From positions 1-64,000 of the forward strand of contig NZ_JAHEOJ010000026.1 in NCBI RefSeq assembly GCF_018595715.1: a stretch of 64,000 nucleotides of DNA. The letters run 5' to 3'. The stretch is from Glaciecola sp. XM2. Lineage in GTDB: Bacteria > Pseudomonadota > Gammaproteobacteria > Enterobacterales > Alteromonadaceae. The notes below the pieces were generated by a model. The model searched no databases. It was not told the DNA's origin and saw only the letters and a program-made list of their open reading frames with translations. The position numbers were made by a program, and so were the translations under genes. Shown in pieces: positions 56,185-64,000 of this stretch; position 1 is the first letter of the stretch; every line of letters starts with the position of its first letter.

Positions 56185-57822
56185 ATGATCAAGCTTGAAG
56201 GATACAAACTACCTCAAAAAGCAAACTTGCGTATCGCTATTGTTGAAGACAACAATACCGCACGCCTGAATCTTCGCAGCCATTTAATGTCAATCGATGG
56301 ATTTGAAATATCGAGTTACAGTAACGGCAAAGAGCTTCGAAACGGTCTACGTACTGTCAACTTCGACATGGTCTTTATCGATTTTCATTTAGGACAAGCT
56401 AAAAATGGCGTAGAGTGGATTCAGCAGCTCATTGAAGCCAAAGCATTTAAGCCATCAATGGGTTTGTTCTTTGTTACCTCAGACAGCCAGCCGCAAACTA
56501 TCGGTCAAATTTTAGATTTACATCCCGACTTCATCTTAATTAAGCCATATACCATGAAAAGCTTGGCGACTAACGTGCGTCACTATTTGTCAGCACGCAG
56601 AAGCCTGTTACCCGCACTTAAATACATGGACGCTAACCGCAACCAAATGGCAATTCATTACGTTAATGAACAGTTAGACAAAGGCGTACCAAAACGCATC
56701 GAAACCGACTTTATTAAATTAAAGGGGCGTCTGCTCATTATTGAAAAGCGTTACGACGAGGCAATCAGCTTATATTCAAGCGTACTAGACAAGGCCAATG
56801 GCGTGTTATGGGCGCACTGGGGCCTCATCAAAAGTGAATTCTTTACGGGTAAATGGCAAGAATGCCAAAAAATGCTAGACCGATTAATCGATGAAAGTCT
56901 TACCAAAGAAAAAGCGTACGAATGGCTTGCAAGCGTGGAGATCGGCCGTAAGAATTTTATCCATGCTGAACAATTATTAGATAATATTAGAGATACCGAC
57001 CTTACCATTCAAGCCACGCGATTAAAGGTACTTTGCTATAAAATGCAGGGCAAAACTGCAGACGCACTCGCATTGCTTGAGAAAAAAGTACAAAGCAACT
57101 TGAGCATAAAAGAACGCTTAGTGGATTACGCAATGGAGCTGGCCCGCTATCACCTGCACGTAGCTGAACTAGAAGCCGATGGCGATAATAGTCAAAGCGT
57201 TTCGGCCGCCCGTGTAATGCTTGGCAAAGCCGGACGAGGGATCTCAGACCGTCAGTCTGAACAGCAAAAAGACAACATGCTCGCACTATCGTTTTTACTA
57301 GATGACGATAAACCACGAGCAGAGCGTATCATCAGTGAATCCAGCCATAGCTTACAATTGCGTAATGCCAACGTGAGCAGCATGGTTGACGCGGTAAAAG
57401 TGTGGTTTGGTTTAGGACACCTAGATAAGGCCAAAGAGCTGTTAGAAGCCTGCGATAACTTAATGCTTGAACAAGAGAGTCATATCGATAGCCTCATCGC
57501 CAATGAAGTAGTCGCTAAAGCTGAAAAGTCATTGGGTCTGGAAAAAGAGCGCGCTATTTCAGTTAACGAAAAAGGCATGCAAGAATACCGCGCACAAAAC
57601 TTTAGCGCTGCCTTAGCCCATTTTTATAAGGCCTACTGCACCTTCCCTGGCGTGCCTGCCTTTGCCTTGAACTTATTGCAATGCTTAGGGGATTGTCAGC
57701 AAAGCGAGTACAAAGATGTAACGGTTGAAAAGCTGCTGCATGAACTGGATGCCATTAGCCTATCGGATAAGAATTTGATTCGCATGGATTCGATTAAACA
57801 AAAATTTAAGATGATTGCCTGA
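56185..57822 (+). CDS. response regulator with TPR output domain (copy 2)
   Basis: A 545-aa paralogue of the regulator encoded at 32.4 kb. Receiver 14-135 with E21/D22, phospho-acceptor D66 (VFIDFHLG) and K120 (ILIKPYT), then helical TPRs such as YDEAISLYSSVLDKANGVLW, and near the end NEKGMQEYRAQNFSAALAHF with NLLQCLGDC. No DNA-binding domain. No kinase next to it. The two proteins share order and length but little exact sequence, so the duplication is old. Confidence 0.9.
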   Translation: MIKLEGYKLPQKANLRIAIVEDNNTARLNLRSHLMSIDGFEISSYSNGKELRNGLRTVNFDMVFIDFHLGQAKNGVEWIQQLIEAKAFKPSMGLFFVTSDSQPQTIGQILDLHPDFILIKPYTMKSLATNVRHYLSARRSLLPALKYMDANRNQMAIHYVNEQLDKGVPKRIETDFIKLKGRLLIIEKRYDEAISLYSSVLDKANGVLWAHWGLIKSEFFTGKWQECQKMLDRLIDESLTKEKAYEWLASVEIGRKNFIHAEQLLDNIRDTDLTIQATRLKVLCYKMQGKTADALALLEKKVQSNLSIKERLVDYAMELARYHLHVAELEADGDNSQSVSAARVMLGKAGRGISDRQSEQQKDNMLALSFLLDDDKPRAERIISESSHSLQLRNANVSSMVDAVKVWFGLGHLDKAKELLEACDNLMLEQESHIDSLIANEVVAKAEKSLGLEKERAISVNEKGMQEYRAQNFSAALAHFYKAYCTFPGVPAFALNLLQCLGDCQQSEYKDVTVEKLLHELDAISLSDKNLIRMDSIKQKFKMIA

Positions 57823-57879
57823 TCCAAGGGTTAAACCTCATCGGTATATGATAGTATTATCGTTTTTACGGATTATCCT

Positions 57880-58389
57880 ATGTCGACTCCAACTGCCCAA
57901 GACAATGTGCACAGCCACAGTGTCACTCTGAACAACGCTGATCAGCTCGACCTGTCGCAATATAAAGGCAAGGTTCTATTGCTGGTCAATACCGCAAGCA
58001 AATGCGGCTTTACCCCACAATATGAAGGCTTAGAGGCTTTGTATCAATCCCATAAAGATAAGGGCTTAGAAATCATTGGTTTTCCCTGTGACCAGTTTGG
58101 GCATCAAGAGCCAGGCAATGATGATGAAATTGCACAGTTTTGCTCACTGAAATTCAATGTAAGCTTTCCTATGTCGACAAAAGTTGAGGTTAACGGAGAC
58201 AATACCACCCCGCTTTATCAGACGCTAAAAACTCAAGCGCCCGGTTTGCTCGGTTCGACACGAATTAAATGGAACTTCACTAAATTCTTAGTCAGTAAAG
58301 ACGGGCAAGTGGTTAAACGTTATGCTCCCACCACTAAACCACAGGATATTGTGAACGACATTGAAGCAGAACTTGCCAAAACCGTTTAG
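57880..58389 (+). CDS. glutathione/thioredoxin peroxidase
   Basis: A 169-aa peroxidase of the GPx family with cysteine in place of selenocysteine: NTASKCGFTPQYEGLEALY, the resolving cysteine in GFPCDQFGHQEPG, and WNFTKFLVSKDG, which holds the Trp-Asn of the catalytic tetrad. It reduces hydroperoxides, probably with thioredoxin. No signal peptide. Length normal (160-185 aa). Confidence 0.94.
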   Translation: MSTPTAQDNVHSHSVTLNNADQLDLSQYKGKVLLLVNTASKCGFTPQYEGLEALYQSHKDKGLEIIGFPCDQFGHQEPGNDDEIAQFCSLKFNVSFPMSTKVEVNGDNTTPLYQTLKTQAPGLLGSTRIKWNFTKFLVSKDGQVVKRYAPTTKPQDIVNDIEAELAKTV

Positions 58390-58435
58390 GGGTTTCGCAT
58401 TTTAAGTGAATTGGGCTTGGCAATAACAAGCCAGG

Positions 58436-59362
58436 TTAATTTGCCACCATACCGACTACCGCCAAATGCTTGGAGTTTGGACTTATCGAGAGTCTGCCCG
58501 CCCCCTTAATCCCAAACTCACTCAAATCTGCAACCGCTTGCATTGTGCCATTTTCAAATGGCTTGCTTTGAAACAAAACATTGTTTTGTATCATAAATAT
58601 TCGTTGGTCTTGTGACCAAGTATAATCATGATTATCCCCAACAATGCTTAGCAAAGGCGTGACAGAAAGAGTAGTCGGGTCAATCATTTTAATCACGACT
58701 TGTTCGTTCAATTGGCGATGCACAAAACTGAAATTATCAGTTTGTGGAATAAGGTGTGGCGTTGCCGGTGGAGTATTACCTGCAACAAAGTGGTAAGTTG
58801 ATGTTGATTGATTAACAAGCTTAATGCTAAAGCCATAACGGGACCAATATAAAAAATCCTGGGTCTTATCATTAAAAGCGAAATAGCCTATCGGCTCTCT
58901 GTTGTCACTTGCTTGCATTAACCAGCTCGGTGCATTCGGGGCACTTCGCTGTGCACGCCAAACGCTGCCGTTTCTATCACTGACAAATAACATCGACGCA
59001 TTATCGGCGCTCGGCGTCGGTGAGTACTCGGTGTTGGCACCGTCAGTCACTTGCCTGTGCTCTGCTGTCGCAAGCACGTACTCGAACACATCTACAACAC
59101 TGTCTTGCTCCCGCGAATACAAGAACGTGGTGCTGTCAGGCGTAAAATAGGGCTGGTTGTCATACCCCATGCGCTTAGTGGTATTGACGACATTAGAAAT
59201 GCTGACTGTGTCACCCTCTATAAGCAAATCAAATAAGAAAATTTCGGTCAGGGATGCCGGACTTACAGGCGCCTCTTGCGGGGCTTCAAGATATTCTGAC
59301 AATGCAGATTGTGTATACATCAACAATGGCAAAGCGCTTATCAAAACTTGGAGAAACTTCAT
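58436..59362 (-). CDS. exported TolB-like beta-propeller protein
   Basis: A 308-aa protein with signal peptide MKFLQVLISALPLLMYTQSA and repeated PD40-type blades, e.g. GYDNQPYFTPDSTTFLYSRE and NTEYSPTPSADNASMLFVSD, like the TolB propeller. Function unknown; a periplasmic binding or scaffold role is likely. It follows the GGDEF-EAL gene by 62 bp on the same strand. Confidence 0.8.
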   Translation of the reverse strand: MKFLQVLISALPLLMYTQSALSEYLEAPQEAPVSPASLTEIFLFDLLIEGDTVSISNVVNTTKRMGYDNQPYFTPDSTTFLYSREQDSVVDVFEYVLATAEHRQVTDGANTEYSPTPSADNASMLFVSDRNGSVWRAQRSAPNAPSWLMQASDNREPIGYFAFNDKTQDFLYWSRYGFSIKLVNQSTSTYHFVAGNTPPATPHLIPQTDNFSFVHRQLNEQVVIKMIDPTTLSVTPLLSIVGDNHDYTWSQDQRIFMIQNNVLFQSKPFENGTMQAVADLSEFGIKGAGRLSISPNSKHLAVVGMVAN

Positions 59363-59424
59363 CTATTGTTCCTTTTATTGTGTATGCCACCGAGCGTAAG
59401 GGCGCACTATCTTGCCCGCCTCTA

Positions 59425-61965
59425 CTAGTTATCTGTGAGGGGCTTATTGTTAAACCCTTTAATGAAATCAGGGAGTTCACTAGCAGGCAATGGCTTACTA
59501 AAATAATATCCTTGGTAGTCACAATTTTTATCACCTAAAAAGGCTACCTGGCTTTCAGTCTCTACGCCTTCGGCAATGACCTCTAGCTTCAGCGTTTTTG
59601 CCAAGCCAATAATGGCATCAGTGATAGCCTTATCATCTTCATCATCAGGTATATCGTTGATAAAAGAGCGGTCGATTTTTAAGCGATCGATAGGCAGCTG
59701 TTTCAAATAACTGAGCGATGAATAACCTGTACCAAAATCATCAAGGGATACCGATATTCCCATTTGACGAAAACGCTGCAGCTTCTTAATCGCTTCATCG
59801 GTGTTATCCATGACCAGACTTTCAGTAATCTCTAGCTCGAGAGATGAGGCCGATAACGCAGTTTGCTCTAATATACCGACCACCTCTTCAACAAAGTCAG
59901 TGTTATAGAATTGCACAGCACTGAGATTTACGGCCATTTTACCTAGCTTGTAGCCTTGCTGCTGCCATTGCGCTGCTTGTTTACACGCTGTTCTCAAGAC
60001 CCATTTTCCGATCTTACCAATCGTGCCATTTTGTTCAGCGATTGGAATAAATCTATCAGGGGGAATGAGACCGTCTGTGGGATGCTGCCAGCGAATCAAG
60101 GCTTCGATACCCACGATTTCATTTAAGTCGGCCGAAAACTGCGGTTGATACACTAAAAAGAACTGCTCTTCGACGAGCGCTTTCTTCAAGGCATTTTCCA
60201 TGTATACAAACTCAGCGGCTTGGCTGGTAAACTCCGAAGAATAAAATGTAAAGGTGTTTTTACCGCTCTCTTTGGCTTTATACATTGCCGCATCGGCATG
60301 GGCCATCAGATATGCAATATCCTGCGCATCTTGGGGATACATGCTGATACCGATGCTTGCTGTCACGCTAATTTCAATATCGTTAATGATAAAAGTATCT
60401 TGCAGCGAATGAAGCAAATGTCGGGCAACGTGTGTTACATCCGCCACGTTTTTTGCATCCTCCACAATCACTACAAACTCATCACCACTGATGCGAGCAA
60501 CAGTATCTGACTCTCGTATTGACACACAGAGTCTTTGTGCAACGTGACGTAAAAGCGTATCGCCCACCGGATGTCCCATGCTGTCATTGACGTGCTTAAA
60601 TCGGTCAAGGTCAATAAACATAAGGGCTAAGGAGCGATTATTGCGAGCAGATATGCGTATACTGTGCTCCAACTTTTCAGTTAACAAAACGCGATTAGGT
60701 AGGTCGGTAAGCGGATCGTGATGGGCCAAGTGAGTCAGTTTGTCTTGCTGTTCTTTGAGCGTAGAAATATCAGAAAATACGCCAACGTAGCCTTGCGCCT
60801 CGCCTCCTTCATAAAAGGTATTGATGGTCAGTAGCTCAGGGTACACAGTTCCATCTTTACGACGATTCACAATTTCTCCCTGCCAATTCCCCTCTCTTTT
60901 AATCGACACCCACATTTTGCGATAAAAGTCTCTATCTTGAAGGTCAGAGGTGAACACATTTGGCGTCTTGCCCATAACCTCTTGTTCTGTAAACCCCGTT
61001 ATTTTACAAAAGGCCTTATTTACTTCTACAATTTTACTATTTAAATCAGTAATCATGACCCCCTCTGCCGTGCTCTCAAACACGGCGGCGGCCTGTCTTA
61101 GCTTTTGTTCTGAAGAGATGCGATCTGTGATATCGATAGCAGAGCCGTAAACAACGCCTTCATCAAGGGAAATATTTGAAGACCACGATAAATAACGATA
61201 ATGCCCATCGTAATGTCGATATCGATTCACAAAGTTTTCAGAGTACCGATAACCCTCAACAATCTCGTCTTTTTCTTGATTGGTCATCTCAAGATCATCG
61301 GGGTGCAAAAACGCTGAAATATTCTGACCAACAAAGTGCTCAATAGGATAGCCTAGGGTGTTCGTCCAATTTTGATTGACCTTTAAGAAGTTACCCTCAA
61401 AGTCGAATATCGCATTTAAGGCAAAGGGTTGTTCAAAAAAGCTATCTAGTGCTTTTTCTAAATGTTGTTCTGTCGTGACGTCAAGTACGACACTATTCCA
61501 CATTATGTCGCCATTTTCCGCCCGTCTCGGAGAGCCCGTGCCTTTTAAGTTTTTAGTTTTCCCCGATGGCGTAACAATTTGCCATTCATGTGACCAGTAC
61601 GACAATGATGTTGCAGATTCAACAATCGACTGTTGTAAAGCTTCAATATCATCTGGTTGCACCATGTCCCAGATGAGCGAGGGTGATTCTACAGCCTCCC
61701 TAGGAGATACCTCCCACACATGTCGACAGCCAGCACTCATGTAAGCAATTTTATCGGTGTTGTCAGCGCATAAAATATATCTAAAAATGGCACCTGGGAT
61801 GCCGTTAGTTAACTCTTCATATAGCGCTTCGGCTTGGGATGAATTGCCATCTGAGTCTAACAAATACAGTTTATTATCAATCGCTGCGTCATCTAGCTGA
61901 CCTGTGGCGTCATGACTAATATCTGAACTTTTAGAGGTATTGGCGTTGTCTGACTTCATATACAA
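59425..61965 (-). CDS. PAS-GGDEF-EAL cyclic-di-GMP protein
   Basis: An 846-aa cytoplasmic protein: three PAS domains (about 40-150, 165-285, 290-410; the third has LNSKIVEVNKAFCKITGFTE), a GGDEF domain with RISGDEFVVIVEDA (first glycine replaced by serine) and an EAL domain with EALIRWQHP, LELEITESLVMDN and DDFGTGYSSLSYLKQLPID. RESD five residues before SGDEF is a kept inhibitory I-site. The EAL residues look complete, so it is probably a phosphodiesterase and perhaps also a synthase. It has no membrane span. Confidence 0.95.
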   Translation of the reverse strand: MYMKSDNANTSKSSDISHDATGQLDDAAIDNKLYLLDSDGNSSQAEALYEELTNGIPGAIFRYILCADNTDKIAYMSAGCRHVWEVSPREAVESPSLIWDMVQPDDIEALQQSIVESATSLSYWSHEWQIVTPSGKTKNLKGTGSPRRAENGDIMWNSVVLDVTTEQHLEKALDSFFEQPFALNAIFDFEGNFLKVNQNWTNTLGYPIEHFVGQNISAFLHPDDLEMTNQEKDEIVEGYRYSENFVNRYRHYDGHYRYLSWSSNISLDEGVVYGSAIDITDRISSEQKLRQAAAVFESTAEGVMITDLNSKIVEVNKAFCKITGFTEQEVMGKTPNVFTSDLQDRDFYRKMWVSIKREGNWQGEIVNRRKDGTVYPELLTINTFYEGGEAQGYVGVFSDISTLKEQQDKLTHLAHHDPLTDLPNRVLLTEKLEHSIRISARNNRSLALMFIDLDRFKHVNDSMGHPVGDTLLRHVAQRLCVSIRESDTVARISGDEFVVIVEDAKNVADVTHVARHLLHSLQDTFIINDIEISVTASIGISMYPQDAQDIAYLMAHADAAMYKAKESGKNTFTFYSSEFTSQAAEFVYMENALKKALVEEQFFLVYQPQFSADLNEIVGIEALIRWQHPTDGLIPPDRFIPIAEQNGTIGKIGKWVLRTACKQAAQWQQQGYKLGKMAVNLSAVQFYNTDFVEEVVGILEQTALSASSLELEITESLVMDNTDEAIKKLQRFRQMGISVSLDDFGTGYSSLSYLKQLPIDRLKIDRSFINDIPDDEDDKAITDAIIGLAKTLKLEVIAEGVETESQVAFLGDKNCDYQGYYFSKPLPASELPDFIKGFNNKPLTDN

Positions 61966-62193
61966 GGTATATTTGAAGGACGTATATATACAATGTTAGG
62001 TATTAGCATGTATTCGTCCTGAGTTCATCTGCGAGATATTGTTAGTGTAATGTATAGATCTGAATTTTAGCAAGTTTTGGACCGGTAACAATTTACGTAT
62101 TTTGTGCGTTGTCCTTTATCGTTTTATGTATTTAATCGTCAAGATCCCTACCGGGCTATCAATTGTGAACACACAATGTAAAACGAAACGCAG

Positions 62194-62937
62194 TTAGTTC
62201 AGCTTTCTCACTCGAATATAAAAGTACTTCCCCAGCCATTTATAGGGCGTCTGAGCGCCATACTGCTTCTCAAGTGCAAGCAACTCGTCAAACCGATTAC
62301 TCTGCATACTTGGGTCTCGCATGTAGTCATGAAAGCAGCGGATACCCGCGCTTAACTCGATACTTATATCATCTCGTTTTGCCAGATGCTCCAGCACGCT
62401 AGCAGGTGACTGTGGATTGTGCGGATTCAATCGCACGACATTTCGCACTTTCATGCCTTTTTCTATGTAATCAAAATTGCCGTAGATTGCGTTATTAAAC
62501 AACATTGCTTGTTGGTTGAAAAAACTCACACTCATCTGCCCGTCCACTTTTACATGCGCTAACAGTGCGTCTAATGCCTGTAAAGGATGCTCAAGCCATT
62601 CTAAGACAGCATGGCACACGACAAGATCATATTTGCCGCTTATGCTATCGATGCCGCCTAATGTAAATTGAGTATGAGGATGCCCATTCAGTCGCTCACG
62701 GGCGATACTAAGGGCTTCTTCAGATACATCCACTAGATGCAAGTGATGACCTTGCTGCGCAAAGGCCTGCGCCATCATACCAGTGCCAGCCCCTGCATCT
62801 AATACAGTCATGGGCGCACCATTGAGCAAGTCGCTTAGATAAAAACACAGCAACTGGTGGCGCATTTGCCCCTTTGTTGTGCCGTAGATATTGCGGTCAA
62901 ACTTGTTTGCAATGCCATCAAAACTGCCACTTTTCAT
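62194..62937 (-). CDS. cmoM: tRNA cmo5U methyltransferase CmoM
   Basis: A 247-aa SAM-dependent enzyme adding a methyl ester to 5-carboxymethoxyuridine-34 of tRNA. The start FDGIANKFDRNIYGTTKGQM, the SAM motif TVLDAGAGTGMMAQAFAQQG, VCHAVLEWLEHPLQALDALL and NFDYIEKGMKVR follow E. coli CmoM closely. TrhO in this window begins the same modification. It lies 6 bp after the Nif3-like gene on the same strand, so an operon is likely. Confidence 0.94.
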   Translation of the reverse strand: MKSGSFDGIANKFDRNIYGTTKGQMRHQLLCFYLSDLLNGAPMTVLDAGAGTGMMAQAFAQQGHHLHLVDVSEEALSIARERLNGHPHTQFTLGGIDSISGKYDLVVCHAVLEWLEHPLQALDALLAHVKVDGQMSVSFFNQQAMLFNNAIYGNFDYIEKGMKVRNVVRLNPHNPQSPASVLEHLAKRDDISIELSAGIRCFHDYMRDPSMQSNRFDELLALEKQYGAQTPYKWLGKYFYIRVRKLN

Positions 62938-62943
62938 AGATGC

Positions 62944-63711
62944 TTACGCCGGATTTTGAATATCAACAAAACTCACTTTTAGCCCAAAATTTTCAGCTAA
63001 GTGCTCGCCGACAGCTTTTACGCCATAACGCTCAGTAGCATGGTGTCCTGCGGCGAAATAATCGATGCCGAGCTCGCGCGCACTGTGGGTGGTTTGTTCG
63101 GAGATTTCACCAGAGATAAAAGCGTCGATACCGCACCCATCTGTCGATAGGTTTACCAGCTCATCTATAAACCCTTGCCCACCACCGGTGCACCAAGCAA
63201 CGCGTTTTATCTGGGCACTACCACCCACACTGACCGGTGCACGATGCAAAGCGTGCTGCAAACGCGCGCTCAACTGCTCGTGAGTAATTGCCTCTGGCAA
63301 AATCCCCTGCATGACCACACCTTCAGGTGCAATATCAACCACAGGAGTAACCTCAGTTAGTGCCAGTAGCTTTGCAAGCTGTGCATTGTTGCCAAGCGTT
63401 GGGTGAACATCTAAGGGTAAGTGGTACGCAAACAGATTGATATCATGTTGCAAAAGCGCCGCAATTCGACGCTTTTTCATTCCCACGATGTTATAAGCCT
63501 CGTTTTTCCAAAAATAACCGTGATGAACTAGAATTGCGTCGGCATCCAAGGCAATCGCATGGTCAATAAGCGCCTGACTTGCCGTCACGCCAGTTACGAT
63601 ATGATGAATCTCCTCTTTACCTTCAACTTGAAGGCCATTTGGACAATAGTCTTTAACCAAATGAGGTGATAATAGTTGATTTAGAGTCGATAAAAGCTGA
63701 TCACGCTGCAA
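62944..63711 (-). CDS. Nif3-like dinuclear metal protein (YbgI)
   Basis: A 255-aa hexameric metal-binding protein; metal ligands are visible in ILVHHGYFWK, LFAYHLPLDVHPTLGNNAQL and the C-terminal DYFAAGHHATERYGVKAVGE. Most relatives are around 247-260 aa. The activity is unsettled: GTP cyclohydrolase I-like claims exist but no accepted reaction. Upstream partner of cmoM. Confidence 0.92.
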   Translation of the reverse strand: MQRDQLLSTLNQLLSPHLVKDYCPNGLQVEGKEEIHHIVTGVTASQALIDHAIALDADAILVHHGYFWKNEAYNIVGMKKRRIAALLQHDINLFAYHLPLDVHPTLGNNAQLAKLLALTEVTPVVDIAPEGVVMQGILPEAITHEQLSARLQHALHRAPVSVGGSAQIKRVAWCTGGGQGFIDELVNLSTDGCGIDAFISGEISEQTTHSARELGIDYFAAGHHATERYGVKAVGEHLAENFGLKVSFVDIQNPA

Positions 63712-63809
63712 TTTCGCTTCCTTTTGCTAAGAAATTAGACTTTTTCGTCAGATTATGGTTTCATTCATAATATTAACATCATTACAACAATAAAGGTTTA
63801 TTTTACTCA

Positions 63810-64000
63810 ATGAGCAAACTAGATAAAGACAGCGTCATCGAAAAATTCACCACTGCTTATACAGCGGCAAATGGTAAAGCGCCTCAGATTGAAGCTAAAG
63901 GCGGTTGGTACAGCGTAGATGGCGGTAAAAACATGCGCTTGGCACAATTGGACGAATTAGCCGATAGCATGGCAGGCAGTGCACCAGCACCTAAAAAGGC
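63810..64000 (+). CDS. small conserved protein, cut by the window edge
   Basis: The first 63 codons begin MSKLDKDSVIEKFTTAYTAA, then KGGWYSVDGGKNMRLAQLDE and an alanine/proline-rich linker (GSAPAPKKA) that runs off the end. The pattern resembles short uncharacterised gammaproteobacterial proteins; no function known. AAAGG lies about 17 nt before the ATG. Confidence 0.7.
   Translation, partial: MSKLDKDSVIEKFTTAYTAANGKAPQIEAKGGWYSVDGGKNMRLAQLDELADSMAGSAPAPKK

Overview
The window looks like the chromosome of a marine gammaproteobacterium of the Alteromonadales, probably Alteromonadaceae. The evidence is moderate GC and a housekeeping set typical of that group: fur, class I fumarase, pabB-nudL, sdaA, cysB, pfkA, gnd, yejK/yejL/yejM-like genes, cmoM and YbgI. 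TonB-dependent receptor, multiple chemoreceptors, PAS-GGDEF-EAL and valine-degradation genes support the same placement. No rRNA, tRNA, CRISPR or prophage was found.

Positions 1 to about 6150 are accessory DNA: an integron gene-cassette array. Small genes, all on the minus strand, alternate with imperfect palindromes that end in RYYYAAC/GTTATGY-like cores, so they are attC sites. I count nine good sites and one degenerate one. Cassette products are small membrane proteins, a DUF2845-like secreted protein, a SpoU/TrmH RNA methyltransferase, a WapI-like immunity protein and a lipoprotein. No integrase gene lies at the promoter-proximal (right) end, so this looks like a cassette cluster without an integrase (CALIN), unless intI lies outside the window. 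An IS110-family element of the IS1111 type is inserted exactly in the recombination core of the left-most attC, as expected of the IS1111-attC group.

6.3-34 kb is mostly core genome. In order it holds a chemoreceptor, fur, a D-amino-acid transaminase-like gene in an operon with pxpCBA (5-oxoprolinase), a CvfB-like S1 protein, OsmC, rmuC, fumarase, pabB-nudL, sdaA, cysB, a sensor-less histidine kinase with a membrane coiled-coil partner, LysR and CoA-transferase scoAB, an SrmB-like DEAD-box helicase, an EF-hand protein, trhO and a REC-TPR response regulator.

34-39 kb holds a TonB-dependent receptor divergent from a Cache-domain chemoreceptor. The receptor's signal peptide is out of frame by one base in a homopolymer run. 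The segment is bounded on its right by a decayed copy of the 3' end of the REC-TPR gene that bounds it on the left, which suggests insertion or duplication. 39-51 kb returns to core genes: a DUF6279 lipoprotein, pfkA, a DUF962 protein, an M61 peptidase, gnd, an M23 peptidase, a PTPS-like protein, ndpA, yejL and a reduced yejM-like gene.

51-56 kb is a four-gene valine catabolism operon (mmsA, acyl-CoA dehydrogenase, 3-hydroxyisobutyryl-CoA hydrolase, mmsB) behind a promoter overlapped by a perfect 16-bp palindrome that resembles a LiuR operator. 56-64 kb has a second REC-TPR regulator, glutathione peroxidase, a TolB-like propeller protein, a PAS-GGDEF-EAL protein, cmoM, a Nif3-like protein and the start of a small conserved gene.
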